From Acanthornis magna (lineage: Eukaryota; Chordata; Aves; Passeriformes; Acanthizidae), in NCBI GenBank assembly GCA_036785705.1, contig JAWUZG010000084.1, forward strand, positions 8,073,501 to 8,137,500: 64,000 bases of DNA, written 5' to 3'. Position 1 is the stretch's first letter. Each line of letters begins with the position of its first letter. The notes under the pieces were generated by a model. The model did not search any database, had not been told where the DNA came from, and was given only the letters and a program-made list of their open reading frames with translations. The position numbers and the translations under genes are program-made. Below, piece after piece: positions 33,259-44,568 of the stretch.

Positions 33259-36200
33259 CGCGGCCAGGCTGCAGAGCAGCGGCAGGACAGGGTCTGGCAT
33301 CCCTGCGCTCGCAGGCAGCACGACCGGGAATGTCCCCGCTCCGGGTGACCGAGCCGCACGGAGATCACGTGCATGACACCACAGGTTGTTGTTATTTAGC
33401 GGAATGATGGCTCAGGATCGAGGGCTTGAGCTTCAGGAGAGACCAAGATCAGTAAGGCAGAGGTCAGAGAGCAATGCTGCTGTGCCATGTGACATCCTTG
33501 GCAAAACACTTCATAAACAAACCCTGATTTGTTTCTACTCACACTGGTTTTGCTATTACATTTGCTACTATTTTACAAGCAATTTTAGGGATAACAGAAG
33601 CATTCCTGGCCTGTCACAAGTTCTGTGCCATGTGTTTCCAACTTGAGATGTCTTTCTTATTGAATTTAGCTTAATATACGTACAGAGATTTTTGAGAACA
33701 TTGATAAAATCTAAACAGATAAGGAATGTATGCTGAAGGAGCTCCTTAATCTGTGTCAATGCCAGCATCCAGCATCAAAATCTTATCAAGTTTGTCAGAA
33801 TACAAAAAAGTGGCTTGAGTGCTGCTGGAGGTTTATTTTTTCATTTTTCTTCCAGGTTATTTCTTCATTCTTTCTTTCAGTATGATACTGCCCAGTGTCT
33901 TAATTATTTGGGTCATAACTGCAAAAAATGTTAGTATTTTCAATATCAGTGCCTCAAGAATTCTCACCAAAGGGCAGGAGATTCAGGACCTCAGCTTGGC
34001 TCCAGCCAGAGGAAGAATAAGGAGGAATTGCCTAGGAGTAAAGTAAGATGTGCACTTCCTTAAGTATCTGAGAAAACATAGGAAGAGGTACTATTGCTGT
34101 GGTTTATTTTTACTTCTTATCTTCAATGTTCTGTTATTTAAGTGTGCAATATCCGGAGTGTTATATAATCATGATTTTCACTGCATCTGTGTAAGAAAAG
34201 AAAGGAAAGGTGATTAACAGTTTTGGCAGCAAGCGTTTTGAAGGGGAAAAACAGGGAGAAAATAGCATAGGAAAGACCCAAGAAGAGGCGGAAAAAGATA
34301 CAGAAGAAAAGTCCAAATATTTGTCTAAAAAGGAAGGAATAGACTTGGGGGGGGCGGGTGGAACCAACAATATTTGACAATTATCTTCAAGCAGAGGAGA
34401 AAACAGCCAAAACTGACCTTACCATAGTGTTTGAGCTGTGGTGCTGGAGAAGAGATGGTGATATTATCCACTGTAAGAGAGGAAGGGAAACTTCAAATAA
34501 AATCCATTTTGGTCAAGCCAAATGCTAAAAGGTGGTGAATCAACCAAGGTTAAAGATCTGAGAACCTCTAAAAGATGTGTGATTAAATGGAGGGGAAAAA
34601 GCACCAATATGGACAATGATGACTGAAACTTGTCAAAAGTAAGTGATAAATAAACCGTTGTGGACAGATGAAATCACTTAAGGATGCAGGTTTAGGGATG
34701 CAAGACTCCAATTGCTGTCCAAAGGTAGGATTCCTTGCCAGTTTCTGATTGATCTTTTTTTAAAATTTTTTTTTTCATTCATTCATTCCTTCAGAAGAGT
34801 GTGGGCAGCTTGTGCTGAATTGCTTCTTTGGGAACGTTTTACTCATCTTAATCATGGATGATCAAATGAGCAAACTCATAAGATGAATAAAGGTTTTTTT
34901 ATTTCAATTATAAAAATGATGGCTGAGTAAAGAAACCCATTAAAGCATGTATCTTTATTAAATTCTAAAACATTCTAGTCATCAAGTTTTGCAATTACTT
35001 TGCACTGGAAATTCTGTAAGCAGAAGTTGGAGACAATCAAGTAACAGGAAATGATTGTATTCCTGTCCTCTCAGGAAAATCAGAAAGCAATTTTTTGGCT
35101 GTGTATTCTTTGACTACACATACTTATATATAGCTTTGACTTTTGAAGAAATATACTGACAGATGTGGCTGTTCTTTTAGTAGCAATGTTAAGATCTTGG
35201 TGATAACTCTATTATACTCTAGGGAGAAAGACTGTTTCCAAGTTCCATTAAATATCTCACAAACTTGTGTTTAGCTACAAGTTTAAAACAGGCTTTGGTT
35301 TTCTTATTCTTTACATTTGACATTGTTGCTGCACTTCTGGAAAACAAGGTAAACCTTTTCAGGTTAAAGTGTTTTCCATTCCTATAGTAATGTCTCTTTT
35401 CCAGTGAAATCATGACATTATTTATAAAATGCAGGATAACAACTTCTTTGTAGACAGATTTGTAAAGATTTTTCTCTTTGCCTTTGATAGTGGGTCAGGG
35501 AAAAGAAAGAGATCTGTACAGATATATGTAAAACAGGCATGCTTGTCATGAAAGAAATTAATTTCATACGCCCACTGATGAGTTTAGAGTCATGTGCAGA
35601 TGTTACCTATCACACTCACAAAGCTCTTTTGAACCCATGTCATCACAGTGAATGATCACCTTCTGTGTTACAATTATGTCCTGAGCCAAGCCTCTAATGG
35701 TGCTGGTGCTTTACAGATTATCAAAAAACTCATCTGATGTTTTCCCTTTTGAATTTGATGATTGATTGCTGAGAAAAATCCCACATTTTCCTTCAGTCAC
35801 ATCCTTTTCCTTCATCACAGTCCTACTCTGCCTAAACATTTCATGTCTGTCAAGCAGACTCAGAAATCTAAGAGACTGGCTTAACTTCAAAACCAGTTTT
35901 GGCATGTTGTATTTTCTGGTTCTTTCAGAGTATACTTAGGTCAATTCTATGTATAAATTTAGTAATTTATCTTTTAAATTGATAGTCTCATATGACTATC
36001 AGTTCCCAGAAACTCTGCTCTAAGTAGATTAGCAAGTATTATGTTGTAATAGCCTTTGCCTTCATGTACTACTTACTAGTCCTGAAAGGAGAGAGATCTT
36101 TTTTAGCCCCAAACTTAACCGAAGGCAGAGGCTAAATCAGTTCAGCAGGACCTAACAATGTCAGGACAACTGAATGGCTCTGGAAGGGACCAAGGAAAAC

Positions 36201-36937
36201 ACTAAGTTACTCCGTGACTCCATCAGACCTCAGCACTGGCAAGACAAAGAATGAAATGATGACATGAAATCTTCCTCTTTTCTTATATCTGTAAAGAACA
36301 AGCAGGGATTAACCTAAGGATTTAAGAATCAGTTTCTCATCATATTTTTGCTGACATACTCTGATGATCTATAAGATAGTATCACAGCACTTGTGCAAGC
36401 AATGAAATAAAAGTTTTGTAACAATGCCATTGCTTAACAGGATTAGTTTTCAGTTCTGAGGTTGTTTTTTCAACTCTCATTTTCCCTGCAGAATGCAAAA
36501 AAACTGAAGTGGATCTAGGTGCTGATTCTGAAACATTTTCTGAGTGAGATTTTCCTCCACAGTTCATCCTGTAGGTTCTACCCTGGTAATGCTGCAAGTG
36601 ACCCTGGCTCTATTTAGTGAGCTGTGAAGAGGGGTTCTCCTCATCAGCCTGCTGGAGGTGTAGCTTGGGACAGAACTGGAATTCTGCCAGCTGTCAGAGG
36701 GTGGGAATGTGTTTCCAGGTGGCAGGAGAGGGCTGGAGCCTCCACAAACTTGCTCTGAGCCTGAGCTGTGCTAACACAGGAGAAAAGATGACAAAGCCAT
36801 AACAAACTTCCTTTTGGTCTGCCCCTTCTGCCTGGCCAAGCAAACCTCAGTACAGGACAACATGGCCCAGTCTGGTTTAAAAGATTATTCCAAACTGGAT
36901 GTTGAATATACATGGGGAAATTGCAACAAAACCTACG

Positions 36938-36940
<3 letters not shown>

Positions 36941-36976
<36 letters not shown>
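36941..36976. repeat. Poly(T) homopolymer, 36 bases
   Basis: An uninterrupted T run. It could be the poly(A) tail of a minus-strand retrocopy, but the sequence to its right is not recognisable as one. Confidence 0.95.
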
Positions 36977-36977
<1 letters not shown>

Positions 36978-39900
36978 TGCAATAGGAATGTTTCAAGGAG
37001 ATTAAACCAATGCAATACTGATCTTCTGTTTAAAATGTCTTTCATAAATCAGTCTTGGAGCTTTTCTAAGGCATTTTGGAGGAAAATTTGCTTCCAGAGT
37101 GATTCATAGATTTTTCACTAATTAGTTCAACAGCAGTTCCACTTTCTGAAAAGTAGGCACTGAAGCAGCCTAAATCCAGATTTAACATCCATTAAAAAGG
37201 AAATGCTTTATTGTTGGGATTTATATCAGTGTTCTGGTTCTGAGGAAAGTACTGCATTTTTATAAAAAAAAAAGCCTTCCTTTTTGGGCCAGATTCAAAC
37301 CAAACTACAAGATAGATAGGTACAATATTATTTGTGTGGATAAGCTTAATGGGATCTTATGCTAAATCTGAATATGACTTTTCAGAGACTATGGGAGCAG
37401 GATTAAGCAAAGAATTTGACCACTTAAGGACATAAATTTTGCAAAACCAAATGCCTACAAAAGTTTGGATGACAGTGTTGGTTTCAGAGTTTAAGCCACT
37501 CTCTAGCTATTCAAATTATGGTATCACAGAAACTGGAGGTGAAAGATATGAGGAGAACAAATGTAATGGATTATGTTCCTTCCCCAGAGCGTCTCACCTA
37601 TATATGTCACTCCTGACAGATGTTAGAGTAACATGCCATAAAATCCTCCACTGAAAGAGATGCCATAACTGCAATGCAACCTATTCTTGCATGTCATTAA
37701 TCTCAGTTGTAGAAAACTCTTCTCATGTGTGGTGTCTCCTTTGTTGCCTTTCAAAACTGTATGTATATAATATAGTGCCAGATTGCAGCTTGTTATTGTT
37801 TCGTGGCAAGTATTTCTATTTTTGTTATCACCTTTCCCCATAGTCTTTCCTTCTGTTAAATTTCCTTGATCTTTGAGCTTGTTTCCCTAAATCATTTTAT
37901 GAGATCTCTAATAACTCCTACTGGAATTTTTCTGGACTTTCTCCAACTTGCCCAAGTCTTTTTGATCTAGATCTTACCAGCAACAACTACAGTGTAAGGA
38001 TTACCTCCCAGGCCTTAAATGAGATACTCCTGCTAATACACAGCTTGGTTTTACAGCAGCACAACACCATTTACTCTGGCTTAGTTTATTTTCTGCAGAG
38101 CAGGTTACAAGGAAATGCTAGAATATTAGCTCTGCTCACCTTGCCCCATGTAGCTTTTAGGGTCTTCACAGGTAGCAGTGTTTGCTGGCTGTTCGTGAAG
38201 ACAGGATCCTGGATTAGAATGACCAGACATCCACCAAAACCCCAGAGAAACAGCATCCCAGGTTCTCTTTGTAAAGAGAGAGCATCTGATTTTTACAGCT
38301 GGCTTTATCATGAATTGTCCTTACCTGAAAAATCTTGATTAGATATTATGAAGAGCAAACTTAGAGAGAGCAGAGACCTGAATCATGCCCACCTCCCTCG
38401 TGGAGAACTTACTGTGTTTGTGGATTGTGGCGTCATCACTGTCTCCCCTTTCATTTTTGTAGGGTTCACATTTCTCTGGTATGAACCATTCTTGGGAATG
38501 GAGGTTTTACCTGTGCAGCTCACAGTTTGTCTTTCTTGAAGAATTATGTTTTAAAATTGAACAAAAATTGTGATGTACTATATGAATGTGATATTTTTGT
38601 TTAATAGCATGTCAGCTGGTAGCATTTAAGAACTTCACTGCAGTGTCTGTGGTTTCTTGACATAATGGCAATATTTACAGTAGAAAAATGATCACACTTT
38701 TAAATGTATTGGTTAAAGTATATCAAAGAGTGTAATATTGTAAGAAGTTGCATCTAGTGTAGAGAAAGTCACTTTAAAATAGCCCAGATTTTTCTTATTC
38801 TCTACATAATTAAACAAATTTATTTGAAAAGGAAATTTCTTTCACTTGGAGCTGTGGGTTGCATCAGATCATCTTATTTCTTAAAATGAAAAAGAGAAAA
38901 AAAAAGAAAAAAAAAGGAATTCTGTGGCTTTTTATTTAATCTGCTTTGAACCTATACCCAGCACTGAAAAAGGCAGAACAACTCCCTTGGAACAGATTGT
39001 TTCAGTAAATGTCTCACTTTGTAGTGCTGCAAAGTACCCCTCTCTGCTAGATTTTCCATGAATACTTAATCTCTAGTTTTGGATTTATCAAGCAACAGAA
39101 GAACATCATCCTGTGAAAACCCTGTATCTTTTTTACAGCTTCAAAAGTAGACAAACTGGTCAACTGCCCTTCTTCTCCATCTTATGTACAAGAGAAGTGA
39201 GATTTGCAAAAAGAAAATATATTTGGGGAGACCAGATGACATATAGCTGAGGGAGGGAAAATAGGACAAGCATTCCAGCTGGGAGTCCCTCCATTAGTGC
39301 TGGCAAGGAGCAGCCAAAGTGCCTGCCAACATCCAAGTGCTACATCATCTCTACGTGCACAAAAGTGGATCTATTGGCACTCGTACCTGTTGGTTTAAAT
39401 TTACACTCCTTCCTGTGAAAGCTTAAAGTAGAAATGTTGGCACCTGAAATCCTGTAATCACCGCATCCTACAGGCTCCAGCCCGGGGCTGAACCACACAG
39501 GCAGGAGAAGGGCTTGAACTGACTGGAATCAACCACAAGGCAACATTTAGCTTTTTCCTCCCTGAAAGAGGAAACTGAAATACGCTATTACAACAGAATC
39601 GTCTGGAATTTTATTGTTTTAACTTTAAACCGGGAAGATGTGGACAAGGAGTAGATAATTCCCCAAAGGAAATGTGAACGATTAACTGTTAGCATGGGAA
39701 GAGAAAAGGAAGAGTGGAGTTAGAGAGAAATATCAGACTGGGAGCCCAGTCATTTAAGTTCCTACATTTTATTTCTGTTGGTGTAACTATATAAATCGCA
39801 TTAAAACGGCAAAACCAAAGTCAAGCCATTCCTTTAGGTGCTGCCTAATGTTTGTAAATGCAGCCTCCGAAAAACTACCTTAAAATCAGGAGTCGTGAAA

Positions 39901-41843
39901 ACGGAAGAGATATTAAATCAAATACTTAGGCTCCTTCTCCCGCCGGATTCCCGTGATGAGCATACGTGCGAGAGAGCTGCTATTTAAAACGAACTTTCAA
40001 ATTTGGCAGAGCGGGGGAGAGGAGGAAGCCCTCCAGGGAGCATCCCCTCTGCCACCCCCTCGAGGGCTGCAGATCATGAAGGGCTATGAAAACGTGTTAG
40101 AAGGGGGAAAAAAAAAATCAACCCAAAAAACCCTCATAAAAGTGTTTTGCGTTGTCACCTGGAAAAGAGCAGAACCCAGACCCCAAAACCCGAGAGGGTT
40201 TTGCAATCGTCATTCTGCAAAACGAGGGCGGCGAAGCGGCGCAGCGCCCGCCGGTGGCCGCCCCCGCGCTGGGAGGGGAGGGGGCCGGGGGACCCCGAAA
40301 GGCAGAGGGCGATGGACACAACAATCCCTCCCCGGAGGGCAGCCACTCGCGAGTGGCTTCTGTGTGTTCGTGGGTTTTTTCTAAACTTCCCAGCTAAAAT
40401 CGCAACAACAAAACATCACCCACCCCGTGGCTCTCCCAAAATTTGTCCACCTTCCGGTGAACACCCGGCTCCTGCCGGGAGTGACCCTGTCACTGGCGTC
40501 TGCAAAAACATAAACGAGGAGCCTCCGGGATGTTCCCAGGAAAGCTTCCCATCCATTTGAACAGCGACACGCGCCATCCAGCTGCGCGGGTCACCTGCTC
40601 CCTGCGCGGCCGCGCAGTGTGCGCGCAGCGTGCGCGGGGCTCTGCTCGCCGCGGTGTTACCGCCGGGGACGGCGACAGCGGCACAGGCGTCTCCCGCCGC
40701 TGCCGCCAGCGGTGCCCGCAGCCGCCGGGAACTGGGAAGCGATGCAAGAGAGCGAGGGCAGGGGCGGGGACGGGCGGAGCCGCGTCGCACCGGGGGTCCC
40801 GGGGACGGTCAGGGACCCTGAGCATCCCCGCCCGGCCCATGGCCCCCTGGGGCAGCCCGTGTGCCGCCGCCCTCGGCAAACGTCCAGCGACTTCGGGCGG
40901 ACAGGCGCTCCCGGTCTCTCGCGAGGCGGTGGAAGCGCTCTCTGCGTCCAGGCGCTGCAGAGCATCTCGCCCGGGCCGCTTGTCCCCCTCCCCATTCCCG
41001 CTCCGGCTGGCAGCACTGGTGTGTCCCCCCCGCCGCGTCGCGTCTCCCCGCGGCCGCCCCCGCCGGGCCGGGGCTTGCTGCGCCTGGGCAAACACCCGGC
41101 CGGGCAAACATCCTGAGCGGGCAGGTGCGGCGGCGGCCGCCGTGACAGAGGGTCCTCGGCGGGTGATGCATGGGCGGCGGGCAGCTGCCCGGTAATCCCC
41201 GCCGGCGGCGCTCAGCGCCGGGCAGCGCGGGGGCGAGCCCCCCTTCCCAGGCGCCTCTTCCGTGCACGGAAAGACGCTGCACCTGCCCCTCAAGTTGTGT
41301 GATGGAGATGGTGGTGACGCTGATGGTTTCCTCTAGGAGCGCGGAGTTACTCCGCGGCCCCGTCCGGCGGGGGCGGCGCGGGCGCCCGCAGGGCACAGCA
41401 CGGAGCCGCTCGCTGCCGCCACGGGGCTGCTCGCAGGTGCCATTTGTCTCTCGCCCCGGTGAGGAGCGCCGAGTGCCGCCGCCAGCACTCCCTCCTCTGC
41501 CGGGCAACCGAGGCGGCCCCGGCGTGCTCCATTCGGGCAGCGATCAGCCCTGCCCGTGCCCGCCAGTGCGGAACCCTCACCCACCCACACGCGGCTGCTG
41601 TCGGGGCTCCGGAAGAGCCGCGCTGGAGCCGCGGCGGCGGCCGGGGGGGCGGGAATTCCCGGGGAGGGAGCGGCCCCGCTCTGCAATGCGGTCCCACCGC
41701 TGCAGAGGTCGCCACGCGTGAGCGGTCCCGCGGGGGCGCGGCGGGAGCGGCCCCCCCGCCCCTCCCTGCGCAGTGCCCCGGCCGCGCCTCGCCCCGCGCC
41801 GCGCCGCGTTTTTTTGTGAATGGGACGCTCAAGGAGCGGGCCA

Positions 41844-41969
41844 TGACGTCACCGCCGGGCCCAATTGGCGCCCAATGGCGGAGCGGGCCCCGTCGGGCGG
41901 CCGGCGCGGTGATTGGCTGGCGGGCGCGCGCGGGCGCCCACGCAGGCGGCGGCGGCGGCAGGTATAAAG
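41844..41969 (+). promoter_or_regulatory. CALCA: CALCA core promoter: CRE, CCAAT boxes and TATA box
   Basis: A consensus cAMP response element TGACGTCA lies at 41844-41851. CCAAT/ATTGG elements are at 41861-41868, 41872-41876 and 41912-41916, and TATAAAG is at 41963-41969. A CRE is a known feature of mammalian CALCA promoters. Transcription would start near 41993. Confidence 0.85.
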
Positions 41970-41992
41970 GGGGCGGCGGGCAGTGCGTGACA

Positions 41993-42057
41993 CCGCGGAT
42001 CGGCGGCGACACCGGCACCGCGCCCGCTCCTCCGCCCGCGCTCCGCTCCGCACCCCG
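41993..42057 (+). other. CALCA: CALCA exon 1 (non-coding)
   Basis: It is placed about 25-30 bases after the TATA box. The donor is CCG|GTAAGC at 42058. The first base is inferred. Confidence 0.7.
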
Positions 42058-43044
42058 GTAAGCGCCGCGCCGGCCGCGGCTCTCTGCGCGGGGCGGGTCG
42101 CGGCAGCACCGAGTCTTTCCCGGGCCTTGGTACCTCCATTCATGTGCTCGTGTACTCGAGGCAGCGACAGCCAAGGCGGGGGCCACAGTCCTTCCCGGGT
42201 CTGTCGCTTCCTTACTCCGCCGATGCGGCGTGGCGCGTCCGGCCAGCACAAAGTGCTGCGGCAAAGGTCACGGCCGGGGCGCCCCGGGGAGCCGTGGGGA
42301 CGGGGGGCGTCCTTTGGAAGGGGGCTCGTAGTTCCCGTGAGCCCCGTCGAGTGTTGGGAGCTGGCAAAAATGAGGATGATGTGGTGGTGATGATGTGCTC
42401 CTTGGAGTCCAAGGCACTGATGCTGTGAGAGAGGTGTATCTCGAAGCAGTTATCTTCAATTACAGATATTTTTACGGGTTTCGTGCTTATGACTGATTTT
42501 TAACTTATCTCTTCTCTAGTTTCAGAGTAGAAATATTTATTGACATTAAACTACTTAATTAATAAAGTGTAATCTGAACTGGGGTATTAGTGTGCTGGCT
42601 GGCAAGAAGCAAGCAGCTTCAGGTAAAGTGCTAACGGGGGCACTTCATTCTTAAAAATGTTCAATACTAATTGTTTGTTTTTCCTTGTGACTTATGTCTG
42701 TCCATGTCGGACACACTGTCTGTGACATTGTGTGCAGTAGTTAGGGGAACGTGTTTTCTGCCAGTTTGAGGAAAAGTGCATTAAGTTGAATGTAAATAGC
42801 TGTACAGAACTGCAGGTCTGAAAAGCCACATTTTTCTGCCCTTTGTAAGAGTGCTAAGCTACCATAAAATTTTGAGAAAACTAAAGCACAATAGCAATAA
42901 TCAAAATAAACAAAAAGTGAACTTTAAAAAAAAGCTGTTTGTATTTGTGCTACTTGTGGTTAGGAAGCAATGACCTCTTTAGTGGAACTTGCAGGATTGT
43001 GAGGATGGAAAACAGCTATTGCTTGATGTACCTCTTTGTTGTAG

Positions 43045-43140
43045 AGAGGAAATCATGGTTATGCTGAAGATTTCATCTTTCCTTGCTGTTTATGCCTTGG
43101 TTGTGTGCCAAATGGACAGCTTCCAGGCAGCCCCAGTCAG
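43045..43140 (+). CDS. CALCA: CALCA exon 2: signal peptide, shared
   Basis: The acceptor is gttgtag. The ATG is at 43055, with a second in-frame ATG two codons later. The donor GTAAGA follows at 43141. Ten bases of 5' UTR precede the ATG. Confidence 0.95.
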
Positions 43141-44568
43141 GTAAGAAGCTGGTCCTGTTGCTGAATGCTCTGTCTGAATGGTATGAAAATGCTTAATATC
43201 CTTTAGAGGTCTAGGAGAGAAACAGACCACAGTGAAGGAGAAAGGTGGCTGCTTTTTTATGCTGTGGCTTTTTGATTCCATCTATGAAATGCCTAACGCT
43301 GCGCCTGAGGGGAGCGCATCGAGGTTTGCGTATTCACACCCTGAAAGGCACCGTCAATGACACACAGCCTGTCAAACCCCTCTCTCTGCAGCAGTCTGGG
43401 GATTATTCACCCTGTTTTCCTTGCCTCTGCCTAGACCTGGCTTGGAGTCCATAACGGATCGAGTGACTCTCAGTGATTATGAAGCTCGGAGGTTATTAAA
43501 TGCGCTAGTGAAAGAGTTCATACAGATGACAGCAGAAGAGCTGGAGCAAGCCTCTGAGGGGAACAGGTAAGGACTGCAGTCCTGGGCAGGAGAAAAGCAG
43601 TGTGGGAGTGTTATGTGTTTGATATTTAGCAAAAGCCATCTGAGCACACCCTCTTCAGGTCAAGATTTTTTTTGTTTTCTTGGGGTTATGGCTAACTGGT
43701 AAAGGATGATATTGCAGAGACATCCTACTGTTGATGTCAAGAGGATGGCTTCCACCTAGTTAACCTGCCTGTATCTGTCTCTTACTTCTGAAAGTGGAGG
43801 GCGATTTGAGCTTGAATGAGGGGGTTATGTTAAAATATGGCAGCAAAAGGTATGTCTTCCCAGTGGGAGTGTTAGGGGATTATTCAGTCACTCTTGGATT
43901 CTCTGTCGTGCAAGTGCATGCTGTTGTAAGGCATGGAAAGTCCCTGGCAGAAGGGATGTGTTCCTCCCAATGCACGCAGCACCACTCTCCCTTAGACCAA
44001 AGGCATGCAGGAGCATTTGCATTATCCTAACAGGATTTGCATTGCAATGCATGATGATGGATGAGAGACTGAACAGCATGCGGAATATTGGGGAAGTTCA
44101 ACTTCCTGACCTCTGACTATATGAGCTTCCAAAAGGCTAATGGACTTGCTTGTCAACAAAATTGGATTCATTAACAAATAGTGTTTTCCTTCTGACTGCT
44201 TTTGTATGAACTTGCCTTGCATGGAGTGTGATGCAGAGGGTTTGGATTTATTTTGAATGAATTTTTATGTTTCCTAACAGTAGATCTTTATGTAGGGAAG
44301 AAATGCATGAATGTGCATGTTTGAGGTTACTCTTCCTTTGGGCATGTTTTTATTTTTTCCCCCCTGCAGCCTGGATAGACCCATTTCCAAACGCTGTGCC
44401 AGTCTGAGTACTTGTGTGCTGGGCAAACTGTCTCAAGAATTGCACAAATTGCAAACTTACCCTCGCACTGACGTCGGGGCTGGAACTCCTGGCAAGAAAC
44501 GGAATGTGCTGAGTGACCTGGAACATGAACGCTATGCAAACTATGGGGAACCCCTAGGAAACAACTAG
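43055..44568 (+). CDS. CALCA: Calcitonin precursor (CALCA, exons 2-3-4)
   Basis: Joined coding parts: 43055-43140, 43435-43566, 44370-44568; 138 codons plus TAG. Signal peptide [20 protein letters not shown] propeptide ([15 protein letters not shown]) ends at KR. Mature calcitonin is the 32 residues at 44395-44490 ([20 protein letters not shown] then [12 protein letters not shown]) with the Cys1-Cys7 loop, followed by G-KKR for amidation and cleavage, and a C-terminal peptide. Calcitonin lowers blood calcium by restraining osteoclasts; in birds it is made in the ultimobranchial gland. This form depends on polyadenylation at exon 4. Confidence 0.97.

Larger units (their letters stand above)
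32371..40000. other. Intergenic region upstream of CYP2R1 and CALCA
   Basis: These two genes are divergently transcribed from here. I see a small GC-rich patch at 33150-33360, a T-homopolymer at 36941-36976, a possible weak CR1-like stretch near 37.9-38.1 kb, and no coding gene. Confidence 0.55.
40000..42350. promoter_or_regulatory. CALCA: CpG-rich block upstream of and across CALCA exon 1
   Basis: About 2.3 kb of GC- and CpG-rich sequence ends in the CALCA promoter. Long open frames on both strands here are the composition effect of few AT-rich stop codons, not genes. Confidence 0.75.

Noticed and set aside
37900..38060. Possible ancient CR1-like fragment
   Set aside because: Scattered similarity to internal CR1 sequence only; too weak to annotate without a repeat library.
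40490..42264. Long open frames on both strands (up to 305 codons) in the CpG-rich block
   Set aside because: They overlap in several frames, are Ala/Gly/Pro/Arg-rich and lack domains. High GC removes stop codons, so they are composition artefacts around the CALCA promoter.
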